Origin: Thalassobaculum sp. OXR-137
GTDB taxonomy: Bacteria > Pseudomonadota > Alphaproteobacteria > Thalassobaculales > Thalassobaculaceae
Reading direction: 5' to 3'
Assembly (NCBI RefSeq): GCF_034377285.1
Contig: NZ_CP139715.1
Location: forward strand, 4,076,001-4,140,000
Length of the DNA: 64,000 bases
The position numbers and the translations under genes were made by a program. Shown piece after piece: positions 50,035-57,543 of the stretch (within the stretch, counting starts at the first letter, position 1; every line of letters begins with the position of its first letter). The notes under the pieces are model-generated. The model had not been told where the DNA came from and ran no database searches. It was given only the letters and a program-made list of their open reading frames with translations.

Positions 50035-51609
50035 ATGTCAGATACAAAAAAAACTTTCGCCGATCTCGGCCTCTCGGACGAGATCGTTGAGGCGGTTACA
50101 GCCGCCGGTTACGCCACCCCGACCCCGATCCAGGAAAAGGCGATCCCTTATGTCCTGATGGGCCGCGACGTCCTCGGATGCGCGCAGACCGGTACGGGGA
50201 AGACGGCGTCCTTTACCCTTCCGATGATCGACATCCTGTCGGCAGGCCGCGCCAAGGCGCGCATGCCGCGGTCGCTGATCATCGCGCCGACCCGTGAACT
50301 CGCCGCCCAGGTGTCGGAGAACTTCACGAAATACGGCGCCAACACCAAGCTGACGATGGCGCTGCTGATCGGCGGCGTCTCCTTCGACGACCAGGAATCC
50401 AAGCTGGATCGCGGCGTCGACGTGCTGATCGCCACCCCAGGCCGCCTGCTCGACCATTTCGAGCGCGGCAAGGTGCTGCTGACCGACGTCAAGGTCCTGG
50501 TGATCGACGAGGCCGACCGCATGCTGGACATGGGGTTCATTCCCGATGTCGAGCGGATCGTGTCGCTGCTGCCGACCATCCGGCAGACGCTGTTCTTCTC
50601 CGCCACCATGGCGCCGGAGATCAAGCGGATCGCCGACAAGTTCCTGATGAACCCGAAGGAAGTGACCGTCGCCCCGCCGACCTCCACGGCGGACACGGTC
50701 GCGCAGCACCTGGTGCGCTGCGATCCCAAGGACAAGCGGGACGTTCTGCGGAACATCATCAACCGCGAGAATGTCGAAAGCGCGCTGATCTTCTGCAATC
50801 GGAAGCGCGACATCGGCGTCCTGCACCGCTCGCTGGTGCGTCATGGCTTCGATGCGGTTCAGCTGCATGGCGACATGACCCAGCCGGCCCGCATGGAGAC
50901 GCTGAAGAAGTTCAAGAACAACGAAGCCCGCATGGTGGTGTGCAGCGACGTCGCCGCACGCGGCCTGGACATCAAGGGGCTGAGTCATGTCTTCAACTTC
51001 GACGTCCCCTCCAATGCCGAGGACTACATCCACCGGATCGGCCGCACCGGCCGGGCCGGGATGACTGGACGCGCCTTCACGCTGACCACGTCGGACGACG
51101 CCAAGTTCCTGGCCGCCGTCCAGCGCCTGATCAAGAAGGACATTCCGGAGATCGATGCCGACGGCAACCCGGTCGAGGGTGGCAAGGGCCGGTCCGGCGG
51201 CGGCGCCAAGGCGAAGCCCGAGGCCGTCCAGGATGCGGGCGCGCCGGAGGAAAAGGCCGAGGGCGAGAAGCGCTCGCGCCGGTCCCGCGGCGGGCGCAAG
51301 TCCGGGGCGAAGGACTCCGCTCCCCAGCGCGAGGCGGCTCCCGCCCGGGAAGCCCCCGTCGCGAAGGAGCACGGCGGCAAGGAACACGGTGCCAGGGACC
51401 ATGGCACCAGGGATTCTGGCGTGAAGGACCCCGTCGCGGCCAAGGGCCGGACGCCGTCCAACGCGGTCACCGGTGGCGGCGTGGTCGAACAGTTCCCGGA
51501 CAACCGCCGTCGCGGCGGCCGGGACGACAGCTCCCGCGTGGTCGGATTCGGCGACGATGTGCCGGCGTTCCTGCTGCGCCCGGTGCCCAAGAAGGCGATG
51601 GGCGGCTGA
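50035..51609 (+). CDS. DEAD-box RNA helicase, RhlE type
   Basis: 524 residues. Core helicase (1-~375) with the Q motif (FADLGLSDEIVEAVTAAGY, TPTPIQ), AQTGTGKT (Walker A), PTRELAAQ, ATPGRLLDHF, DEAD, SAT, DVAARGLDIKGL and HRIGRTGRAG. The ~150-residue C-terminal tail is low-complexity, basic and Gly/Arg/Ala-rich, as in RhlE and DeaD relatives, and includes four pentapeptides of type [KR][ED]HG (near residue 445) from a degenerate 15-bp repeat (51364-51423). Such helicases unwind RNA in ribosome assembly and mRNA decay, often cold-induced. A strong promoter lies upstream. Confidence 0.93.
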   Translation: MSDTKKTFADLGLSDEIVEAVTAAGYATPTPIQEKAIPYVLMGRDVLGCAQTGTGKTASFTLPMIDILSAGRAKARMPRSLIIAPTRELAAQVSENFTKYGANTKLTMALLIGGVSFDDQESKLDRGVDVLIATPGRLLDHFERGKVLLTDVKVLVIDEADRMLDMGFIPDVERIVSLLPTIRQTLFFSATMAPEIKRIADKFLMNPKEVTVAPPTSTADTVAQHLVRCDPKDKRDVLRNIINRENVESALIFCNRKRDIGVLHRSLVRHGFDAVQLHGDMTQPARMETLKKFKNNEARMVVCSDVAARGLDIKGLSHVFNFDVPSNAEDYIHRIGRTGRAGMTGRAFTLTTSDDAKFLAAVQRLIKKDIPEIDADGNPVEGGKGRSGGGAKAKPEAVQDAGAPEEKAEGEKRSRRSRGGRKSGAKDSAPQREAAPAREAPVAKEHGGKEHGARDHGTRDSGVKDPVAAKGRTPSNAVTGGGVVEQFPDNRRRGGRDDSSRVVGFGDDVPAFLLRPVPKKAMGG

Positions 51610-51734
51610 GCCGCCCTTCCCTGTCCTCCCGTCAAGACGGCCTCTTCCGTTCCGCCCCTTGATTCGAACCGGCCGCTGACCGATCCTGCGGTCGCCCCGG
51701 TTCGACGGCGGACGGCAACGCGCGGTGACCCGAC

Positions 51735-51977
51735 ATGCAAACCATCTTCATCCAGGTCAAATGCGAGCTCGGCAAGGCCTATGACGTGGCCGACGCGGCG
51801 GTGCTCGACGTGGAAGAGGTCTCCGAGGTGTATTCGACCTCGGGCCAATACGACCTGCTGATGAAGTGCTATCTCGGCGACGACCACGATATCGGCCGCT
51901 TCGTCACCGAACAGGTCCAGACCCTGCCCGGGGTAAAGGACACCTTCACGCTGATCACGTTCAAGGCGTTCGGGTAG
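51735..51977 (+). CDS. Stand-alone Lrp/AsnC ligand-binding (RAM) domain protein
   Basis: 80 residues that consist only of the RAM/AsnC effector domain: FIQVKCELGKAYDVADAALD-like start (AYDVADAAVLDVEEV), YSTSGQYDLLMKCYL and VQTLPGVKDTFTLITFKAF. The DNA-binding helix-turn-helix of Lrp is absent. Stand-alone RAM proteins bind amino acids and may modulate full-length Lrp partners; no such partner is nearby. It follows the helicase gene by 125 bases, which contain no other feature I can support. Confidence 0.9.
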   Translation: MQTIFIQVKCELGKAYDVADAAVLDVEEVSEVYSTSGQYDLLMKCYLGDDHDIGRFVTEQVQTLPGVKDTFTLITFKAFG

Positions 51978-52007
51978 CGCACGCCCCTAGGCCCCTTCCC
52001 GCTTGTT

Positions 52008-52250
52008 GACCTCGCCCTGAGCAGCGCCGGAGGCCCGTGTCGAAGGGCCTTGCGCGTCTTTGGGTCCCGGCCGACCTCCGGGTCGAGCCCGGAGTTCGCC
52101 GGGATGACGATGAAAATGAAAGTCCAATCCCGTCATCCCGGACGGCCCCGGACTTGATCCGGGGGCGGGCCGGGACCTCGCGCGTGGCCTCAATGCCCTT
52201 CGACACGCTCCCCGGCTTTACGCCGGGGCGCTGCTCAGGGCGAGGTCGAG
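52008..52250. repeat. Family A palindromic repeat, copy 4, with two family B units inside
   Basis: Inverted arm GACCTCGCCCTGAGCAGC ... CGTGTCGAAGGGCC (52008-52050) and direct arm CCCTTCGACACG ... CTGCTCAGGGCGAGGTCGAG (52196-52250). Between them are two B-type units: GTCCCGGCCGACCTCCGGGT... GCCGGGATGACG (about 52064-52109) and CGTCATCCCGGACGGCCCCG... GGGCCGGGACC (about 52131-52178). Sits between the convergent RAM and deacetylase genes; fills nearly the whole 280-base gap. Confidence 0.85.
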
Positions 52251-52257
52251 GGTTTAT

Positions 52258-53145
52258 TTACCCCGCGTGCTCCCGCCAATGGGCGGCGATCTCTCCCGCC
52301 TCGCAGAGCCAGATGTCGTCGCGATGCCGGGCTATGTGCTCCAGCGCCGCGCGCAGCGGCCGCAGGCGGTGGGGCTGGCCGACGATATACGGGTGCAGCG
52401 CGATCCCGAGCACCAGCGGCTGCTTCCTGGACTGTTCCAACTGCTCGTCGAACCCGTCGATGATCATCTCGGCGAAGGCGCGGCCTTCGACCTTGCGGGC
52501 GACCACGGCCGGGATGTCGTTCAGTTCCTGGGGATAGGGCACCGACAGGATCCGACCGCCGTCGCGGGTCGCCATCCAGACCGGCTGGTCGTCATGGCAC
52601 CAGTCCAGCAGATAGTCGTAGCCCGCCTCGGCCAGCAGATCCGGGGTGGTGCGGCTCTGGGAGATCCAGGGGCCGAGCCAGCCCTTGGGCCGCTGCCCCT
52701 CCTCGCGTTCGATCGCCTGCGTGGTCTCGGCGATCAGCGCCCGCTCGCCCGCCTCGTCCAGCACGCCCTGGCGCTCCGAGTTGGTGCGGCCATGGGCCAC
52801 CACCTCGTCGCCGCGCTTGCGGAACGCCTCCATGATGCCCGGTGCGGCCGTATAGGTCTCGCTGTTGGCCAGCACGCTGACCGGCAGCTCCAGCCGGTAG
52901 AACTCGTCCAGCAGCCGCCACACGCCGACCCGGTTGCCGTAGTCGCGCCACGCGTAGTTCAGGACGTCGGGCTGGGGGATGCCGGCAGACGCGCCGGGCG
53001 CCAGCTCCGCCCCCAGCCCCTCGCCGAAGCCGAAGACTTCCACGTTGAGCGCGATATAGACGGCCAGCCGCTTGCCGCCGGGCCAGTCCGGGGCGTCGCG
53101 GGTCTCGATGGAGGAATAGGCGTAGCGGCCGTGATCGGCGAGCAC
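52258..53145 (-). CDS. Polysaccharide deacetylase-family protein, PuuE/allantoinase-like
   Basis: 295 residues from a GTG at 53145 with AAGGA upstream, 13 bases after the racemase stop. NodB-type barrel with the text of PuuE-like enzymes: RLAVYIALNVEVFGFGEG, WRDYGNRVGVWRLLDEF, VLANSETY, EVVAHGRTNSERQG, WLGPWISQSRTTPDLLAEAGYDYLLDW (in blocks), and LHPYIVGQPHRLRPL near the C-terminus. PuuE-type proteins hydrolyse allantoin in some proteobacteria. Pairing with a hydantoin/allantoin racemase-type gene supports a ureide or hydantoin substrate. Confidence 0.85.
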   Translation of the reverse strand: MLADHGRYAYSSIETRDAPDWPGGKRLAVYIALNVEVFGFGEGLGAELAPGASAGIPQPDVLNYAWRDYGNRVGVWRLLDEFYRLELPVSVLANSETYTAAPGIMEAFRKRGDEVVAHGRTNSERQGVLDEAGERALIAETTQAIEREEGQRPKGWLGPWISQSRTTPDLLAEAGYDYLLDWCHDDQPVWMATRDGGRILSVPYPQELNDIPAVVARKVEGRAFAEMIIDGFDEQLEQSRKQPLVLGIALHPYIVGQPHRLRPLRAALEHIARHRDDIWLCEAGEIAAHWREHAG

Positions 53146-53158
53146 CGGGCGCCGATCC

Positions 53159-53857
53159 TTATTCGGCGGCCATGGCCGGGGCGGCGGCGAGACCGTTGGT
53201 CTGGCGCAGCATCACCGCTCCGATCGCCATGGAGACCGCCGCCTGGGTCGGGTCGACCACGGGGATGCCGAGCCGGTCGGACAAGCGCTCGCGGTACCGG
53301 GCCATGCCGGCGCAGCCCATGACCAGGACATTGGCGCCGTCGGTGTCGCGCAGGGTGGTGCCGACCTGAACCATCCGCTCGAATGTCTTTGCCTCGTCGG
53401 AGAGTTCGACGACGCCGAGCTCGATGCCCCGGTCGCCGGCGACCCGGCCTTCCACGCCGATGCCGCGGAAATACCGCATGTGGCGCGGCACCGAGCGGCT
53501 GAGGATGGCGATGACGCCGACCTTGGCCCCCAGGGACATGGCGGTCAGCATCCCGCTCTCGGCGATGCCGAAGACCGGCCGGCTGGTCGCCTCCCGGGCG
53601 GCGTAGATGCCCGGGTCGGAGAAGCAGGCGATGACGAAGGCGGCCGCGTCGGCGTCGCGCTCGGCGATGATCCGGCGGATGTCGCGGGACACGTCGTCGG
53701 CATGGGCCTGGCATTCGATCCCGGCCGGACCGTTGGTGTTGGTCACGCTCTCGATCTCCGGCGCCCCGGCCATACGTAACGGATCGAGCGCCCGGTCCAT
53801 CGCCTGCGTCACGGCGTCGGTGGAGTTCGGATTGATGACGATGATGCGTCCGGTCAT
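53159..53857 (-). CDS. Asp/Glu/hydantoin racemase family protein
   Basis: 232 residues. The family is recognised by IIVINPNSTDAVTQAMD at the N-terminus and two catalytic Cys in similar settings: AFVIACFSDPGIYAARE (first) and VLVMGCAGMARYRERL (second). Relatives racemise hydantoins, allantoin or aspartate, or act as maleate isomerase-like enzymes. The downstream PuuE-like gene (13-base gap) makes a hydantoin or allantoin substrate most likely. GTGAGGA precedes the ATG. 27 bases separate it from pepN upstream. Confidence 0.87.
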   Translation of the reverse strand: MTGRIIVINPNSTDAVTQAMDRALDPLRMAGAPEIESVTNTNGPAGIECQAHADDVSRDIRRIIAERDADAAAFVIACFSDPGIYAAREATSRPVFGIAESGMLTAMSLGAKVGVIAILSRSVPRHMRYFRGIGVEGRVAGDRGIELGVVELSDEAKTFERMVQVGTTLRDTDGANVLVMGCAGMARYRERLSDRLGIPVVDPTQAAVSMAIGAVMLRQTNGLAAAPAMAAE

Positions 53858-53884
53858 GGCGGGGTCCTCACGGGAGAGCGGATC

Positions 53885-56542
53885 TCAGGACAGGCCCTTC
53901 GAGGCGATCTCGAAGACGTCCTTCGACAGAGTGGGCTGCTCGACGATCCGGCGCAAGGCACCGGTCATCGCCTTGGCCCGCTCGCCGTCGAACCGGCGCC
54001 AGCGCACCAGCGGTTGGCACAGGCGCGAGGCGATCTGGGGGTTCAGCGCATCGATCCGCAGCACCTCGTCGGCCAGGAAGGCATAGCCGGAGCCGTCGCC
54101 GGCATGGAAGCGCACCGGGTTACCCATGGTGAAGCCGCCGACCAGGGCGCGGATCCGGTTCGGGTTCTTCGGATCGAAGCGCGGATGGGACTGCAGCTCC
54201 TTCACCCGGTCCAGGGTGCCCGGCAGGGAGGCGGACGCCTCCAGGGTGAACCACTTGTCCAGCACCAGCGGGTTGTCCTGCCAGCGGTCGTGGAACGCCT
54301 GCATCGCCTCGGTGCGTTCCGGGCAGTCCGTGTCGTTCAGCGCCACCAGCGCGCCCATGACGTCGGTCATGGAGGAGGCCTTGGCCTGCGCCGCCGCCCG
54401 CGCCAGTCCCTCCGGCCGGCCGGAGGAGACCAGATACTGGAGCGCCCGGTTGCGCAGCGCCCGGCGGCCCATGGCGGCGGTGGAGAGATCGTCGGACGCG
54501 GTCTCGCCGGACAGCCGGTCGTACAGCGTCAGCCAGGTGTCGAACAGGGTGTCGCCCAGGGTGCGGATCGCTGCCTCGCGCGCCTCGTGCACCGCGTCCA
54601 CATGCCAGACATCCATGGCTTGGCCGAGCATCGACTCGCCCGGCAGGGCCAGCAGTTCGGCCAGGAAGGCCGGCTCCAGCCGCGCATCCTCCAGCCCGTC
54701 GCGCACGGCGGAGACCACCGCCGCGTCGAGCGACATCGCCCGGCCGGCGCGATGCGCCTCGACCATAGCCAGGATGGCGCGGGTGGCGAGGGTCTGCAGC
54801 GCCTCCCAGCGCGAGAACGGGTCGTCGTCGGTCGCGGCCAGGAAGCCGAGATCGGCATCGCTCCAGGCGGCGGTCAGCTTCACCGGGGCGGAGAAGCCGC
54901 GCAGCAGCGAGGGCACTGCCCCCTTGGGCACGTCGCTGAAGGTCACGCTGCGCTCGGCCTCGTCCAGCACAAGCACGGTCTCGTCGCCGGCCTCATCCCC
55001 GTCGACGGTCAGCGGCAGGCGTTGGCCGTTCTCGCCGATCAGCGCGGTGCGCACCGGGATCACCACCGGCTGCTTGTCCGGCTGGCCCGGGGTCGGGTCG
55101 GTGACTTGGGCGAGGTCGAGGGTCAGGGTCCGCGCGCCCTCGTCATACGTCCAGTCGGCGGAGACGCGCGGGGTGCCGGCCTGGGAATACCAACGCTTGA
55201 AGCGGGTCAGGTCGACGCCGCTGGCATCCTGCATGGCGGCGACGAAATCGTCGCAGGTCACCGCCTGGCCGTCATGGCGCTCGACATAAAGGTCGATGCC
55301 CTTGCGGTAGGCCTCGGCGCCGAGCAGGGAGTGGATCATCCGCACCACCTCGGCCCCCTTCTCGTAGACCGTGACGGTGTAGAAATTGTTGATCTCGATA
55401 TAGCTGTCCGGGCGCACCGGGTGGGCGGTCGGGCCGCCATCCTCGGGGAACTGGGCGGCGCGCAGCAGGCGCACGTCGCTGACCCGCTTCACGCCGCGGT
55501 CATGGGTGTCGGCGGAGAATTCCTGGTCGCGGAAGACCGTCAGCCCCTCCTTCAGGGAGAGCTGGAACCAGTCGCGGCAGGTGATGCGGTTGCCGGTCCA
55601 GTTGTGGAAATACTCATGGGCGACGATCGCCTCGATACGCTGGAAGTCGGCGTCCGTCGCCGTGGAGAGATCGGCCAGGATGAATTTATCGTTGAATATA
55701 TTCAATCCCTTATTTTCCATTGCTCCCATATTGAATGAAGAAACGGCTACGATCATGAAGATGTCCAGATCGTACTCGAACCCGTAGACCTCCTCGTCCC
55801 ACGCCATCGAGCGTTTGAGGGAATCCATGGCGTGGCCGGTGCGGCCCTCGTTGCCCGGCTCGACATAGATCTCCAGCGCGACCTCGCGGCCCGAGCGGGT
55901 GGTGAAGCTGTCCCGGTCGACCATCAGGTCGCCTGCCACCATGGCGAAGAGATAGGCCGGCTTGCGGAACGGGTCGTGCCAGACGGCGAAGTGGCGCCCC
56001 TCGTCCAGGTCACCGGTCTCGATCCGGTTGCCGTTGGACAGCAGCACCGGATAGCGCGCCTTGTCCGCCTCGATCCGCACCGTATAGACGGCCATCACGT
56101 CCGGCCGGTCGGGGAAATAGGTGATCCGGCGGAAGCCTTCCGCCTCGCACTGGGTGCAGTACATGCCGCCGGCCTTGTACAGGCCCTCCAGGCGGGTGTT
56201 GTCCTGCGGCTTGATCCGGCCTTCCACCTCGAGCGTGAAGTCGCCGGCGAGCCCGGGGATCACGATCCCCTCCGGCTTCTGCCGCCACTCGCCCGTCTCC
56301 AGCGCCCGGCCGTTCAGGGTGAGCGACACCAGCTCCTGGTCCTCGCCGTCGAGATACAGATCCGCCGGACCCGATCCCGAGGCCGGGTTGCGCCGGCCGA
56401 CCAGCTTGCTGGACACGGTGGTGACGTCGTCGTTCAGACGGATCGTCAGCTCGATCGTGTCGATCAGGTGGGTCGGCGGGGTGTAGTCCTTCAGGAAGAT
56501 CGTGCTCGGTTCGGTCTTCACGGCGGCGTCGGCGCGGTCCAT
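53885..56542 (-). CDS. pepN: Aminopeptidase N
   Basis: 885 residues from the ATG at 56542 (CGAGG upstream), matching the ~870 residues of proteobacterial PepN. M1 metallopeptidase motifs: exopeptidase GAMEN at 273-277, zinc site HEYFH at 309-313 within VAHEYFHNWTGNR, and the third ligand E332 in SLKEGLTVF. The Cys pair in YCTQCEAEGFRRITYFPDRPD (split) is typical. It removes N-terminal residues from peptides in the cytoplasm. Same strand as the racemase and deacetylase genes, but likely a housekeeping gene rather than part of their pathway. Confidence 0.95.
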   Translation of the reverse strand: MDRADAAVKTEPSTIFLKDYTPPTHLIDTIELTIRLNDDVTTVSSKLVGRRNPASGSGPADLYLDGEDQELVSLTLNGRALETGEWRQKPEGIVIPGLAGDFTLEVEGRIKPQDNTRLEGLYKAGGMYCTQCEAEGFRRITYFPDRPDVMAVYTVRIEADKARYPVLLSNGNRIETGDLDEGRHFAVWHDPFRKPAYLFAMVAGDLMVDRDSFTTRSGREVALEIYVEPGNEGRTGHAMDSLKRSMAWDEEVYGFEYDLDIFMIVAVSSFNMGAMENKGLNIFNDKFILADLSTATDADFQRIEAIVAHEYFHNWTGNRITCRDWFQLSLKEGLTVFRDQEFSADTHDRGVKRVSDVRLLRAAQFPEDGGPTAHPVRPDSYIEINNFYTVTVYEKGAEVVRMIHSLLGAEAYRKGIDLYVERHDGQAVTCDDFVAAMQDASGVDLTRFKRWYSQAGTPRVSADWTYDEGARTLTLDLAQVTDPTPGQPDKQPVVIPVRTALIGENGQRLPLTVDGDEAGDETVLVLDEAERSVTFSDVPKGAVPSLLRGFSAPVKLTAAWSDADLGFLAATDDDPFSRWEALQTLATRAILAMVEAHRAGRAMSLDAAVVSAVRDGLEDARLEPAFLAELLALPGESMLGQAMDVWHVDAVHEAREAAIRTLGDTLFDTWLTLYDRLSGETASDDLSTAAMGRRALRNRALQYLVSSGRPEGLARAAAQAKASSMTDVMGALVALNDTDCPERTEAMQAFHDRWQDNPLVLDKWFTLEASASLPGTLDRVKELQSHPRFDPKNPNRIRALVGGFTMGNPVRFHAGDGSGYAFLADEVLRIDALNPQIASRLCQPLVRWRRFDGERAKAMTGALRRIVEQPTLSKDVFEIASKGLS

Positions 56543-56599
56543 CGGGATCCTCGGGGGTTCAGGCAAGTCGGTTGGAACAGGGTATGTGGGTCGGCGGCG

Positions 56600-57376
56600 T
56601 CAGTTTGCCATCCAGCCGCCGTCCACCATCAGGTTCTCGCCGGTAATGTAGCTCGCCTCGTCGCTGGCGAGGAACAGGGCCGCGTTCGCCACGTCCAGCG
56701 GCCGGCCGAGACGCGGCCAGGGGGCGCGGCTGTGGGAGTATTCGAGCATCTCCGGGGCGATGGCGCGGCCGGACTTGCCGGTCAGGATCTTACCGGGCGC
56801 CACGGCGTTGCAGACGATGCCGTACTCGGCGTAGTCGCCGGCGATCTGCCGGGTCATGTAGACCACCGCCGCCTTCCCGACCCCATAGGCGAAGTCGTGG
56901 GGCGCGCGGATCATGCCGTGCTGGGAGGAGATGTTGACGATGCGTCCCCGCACCTCTCCGTCGCCCTGCGGCGCCTGGCGCATCATCTGGCGCACGGCGG
57001 CACGGCAGCCGAGGAACACGCCCTTGGCGTTGACGGCCATGACCCGGTCGAACTCCTCCTCGGAGGTCTCGTGCAGAGGTTTGTCGATGCCGATGGCGGC
57101 ATTGTTGACGAGGATGTCGAGCCGGCCGCCCAGCTCGACGGCGCGGGCGACGGCGGCCTCGAAGTGCTCGGCTCTGGTGACATCGCATTTGAGAAACTCG
57201 GCCGTACCGCCGGCCTCGAAGATCGCATCGACGGTCGGCAGGCCACCCTCCCGGGGTTCCTCGGTCACGTCCGCGATGATCACGCTCGCCCCTTCCTGGG
57301 CTAGGCGGAGCGCGATCGCCTTGCCGATACCGCCGGCGGCACCGGTGACAATGGCGGTTCGGTTGGCAAGGCGCAT
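56600..57376 (-). CDS. SDR family oxidoreductase
   Basis: 258 residues. Classical SDR motifs: TGAAGGIGKAIA (residues 12-23), VNNAAIG, active-site Ser in NISSQHG, YGVGK (Tyr and Lys), and the C-terminal ENLMVDGGWMAN. The fold gives NAD(P)-linked alcohol or ketone conversion; the substrate is unknown. Upstream is a gap of 167 bases with a family B repeat, separating it from the ThDP enzyme gene on the same strand. It could belong to the same catabolic set, but spacing argues for its own transcript. Confidence 0.9.
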   Translation of the reverse strand: MRLANRTAIVTGAAGGIGKAIALRLAQEGASVIIADVTEEPREGGLPTVDAIFEAGGTAEFLKCDVTRAEHFEAAVARAVELGGRLDILVNNAAIGIDKPLHETSEEEFDRVMAVNAKGVFLGCRAAVRQMMRQAPQGDGEVRGRIVNISSQHGMIRAPHDFAYGVGKAAVVYMTRQIAGDYAEYGIVCNAVAPGKILTGKSGRAIAPEMLEYSHSRAPWPRLGRPLDVANAALFLASDEASYITGENLMVDGGWMAN

Positions 57377-57400
57377 GGGAACTCCCGTGAAATTTTCTCC

Positions 57401-57526
57401 GTCATCCCCGCAGATCCCGGACGTGATCGGGGCGCTTCCCGGGATTATCGGGGCCGTTCTGTACGCGGTCCCGGCCGCACCCCGGGTAGAGCCCGGCCCC
57501 GGATCAGATCCGGGAGCCGGGATGAC
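57401..57526. repeat. Family B repeat
   Basis: GTCATCCCCGCAGATCCCGG at 57401 and its inverse CCGGATCAGATCCGGGAGCC ... GGGATGAC ending at 57526, with further CCCGGG-rich inverted segments inside. Lies between two minus-strand genes. Confidence 0.75.
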
Positions 57527-57543
57527 GTATTAGAAATAGGGAG

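Noticed and set aside
51660-51720. tRNA-like GGTTCGA and GATTCGAA segments after the helicase gene
   Set aside because: No acceptor, D or anticodon stem can be built around them.
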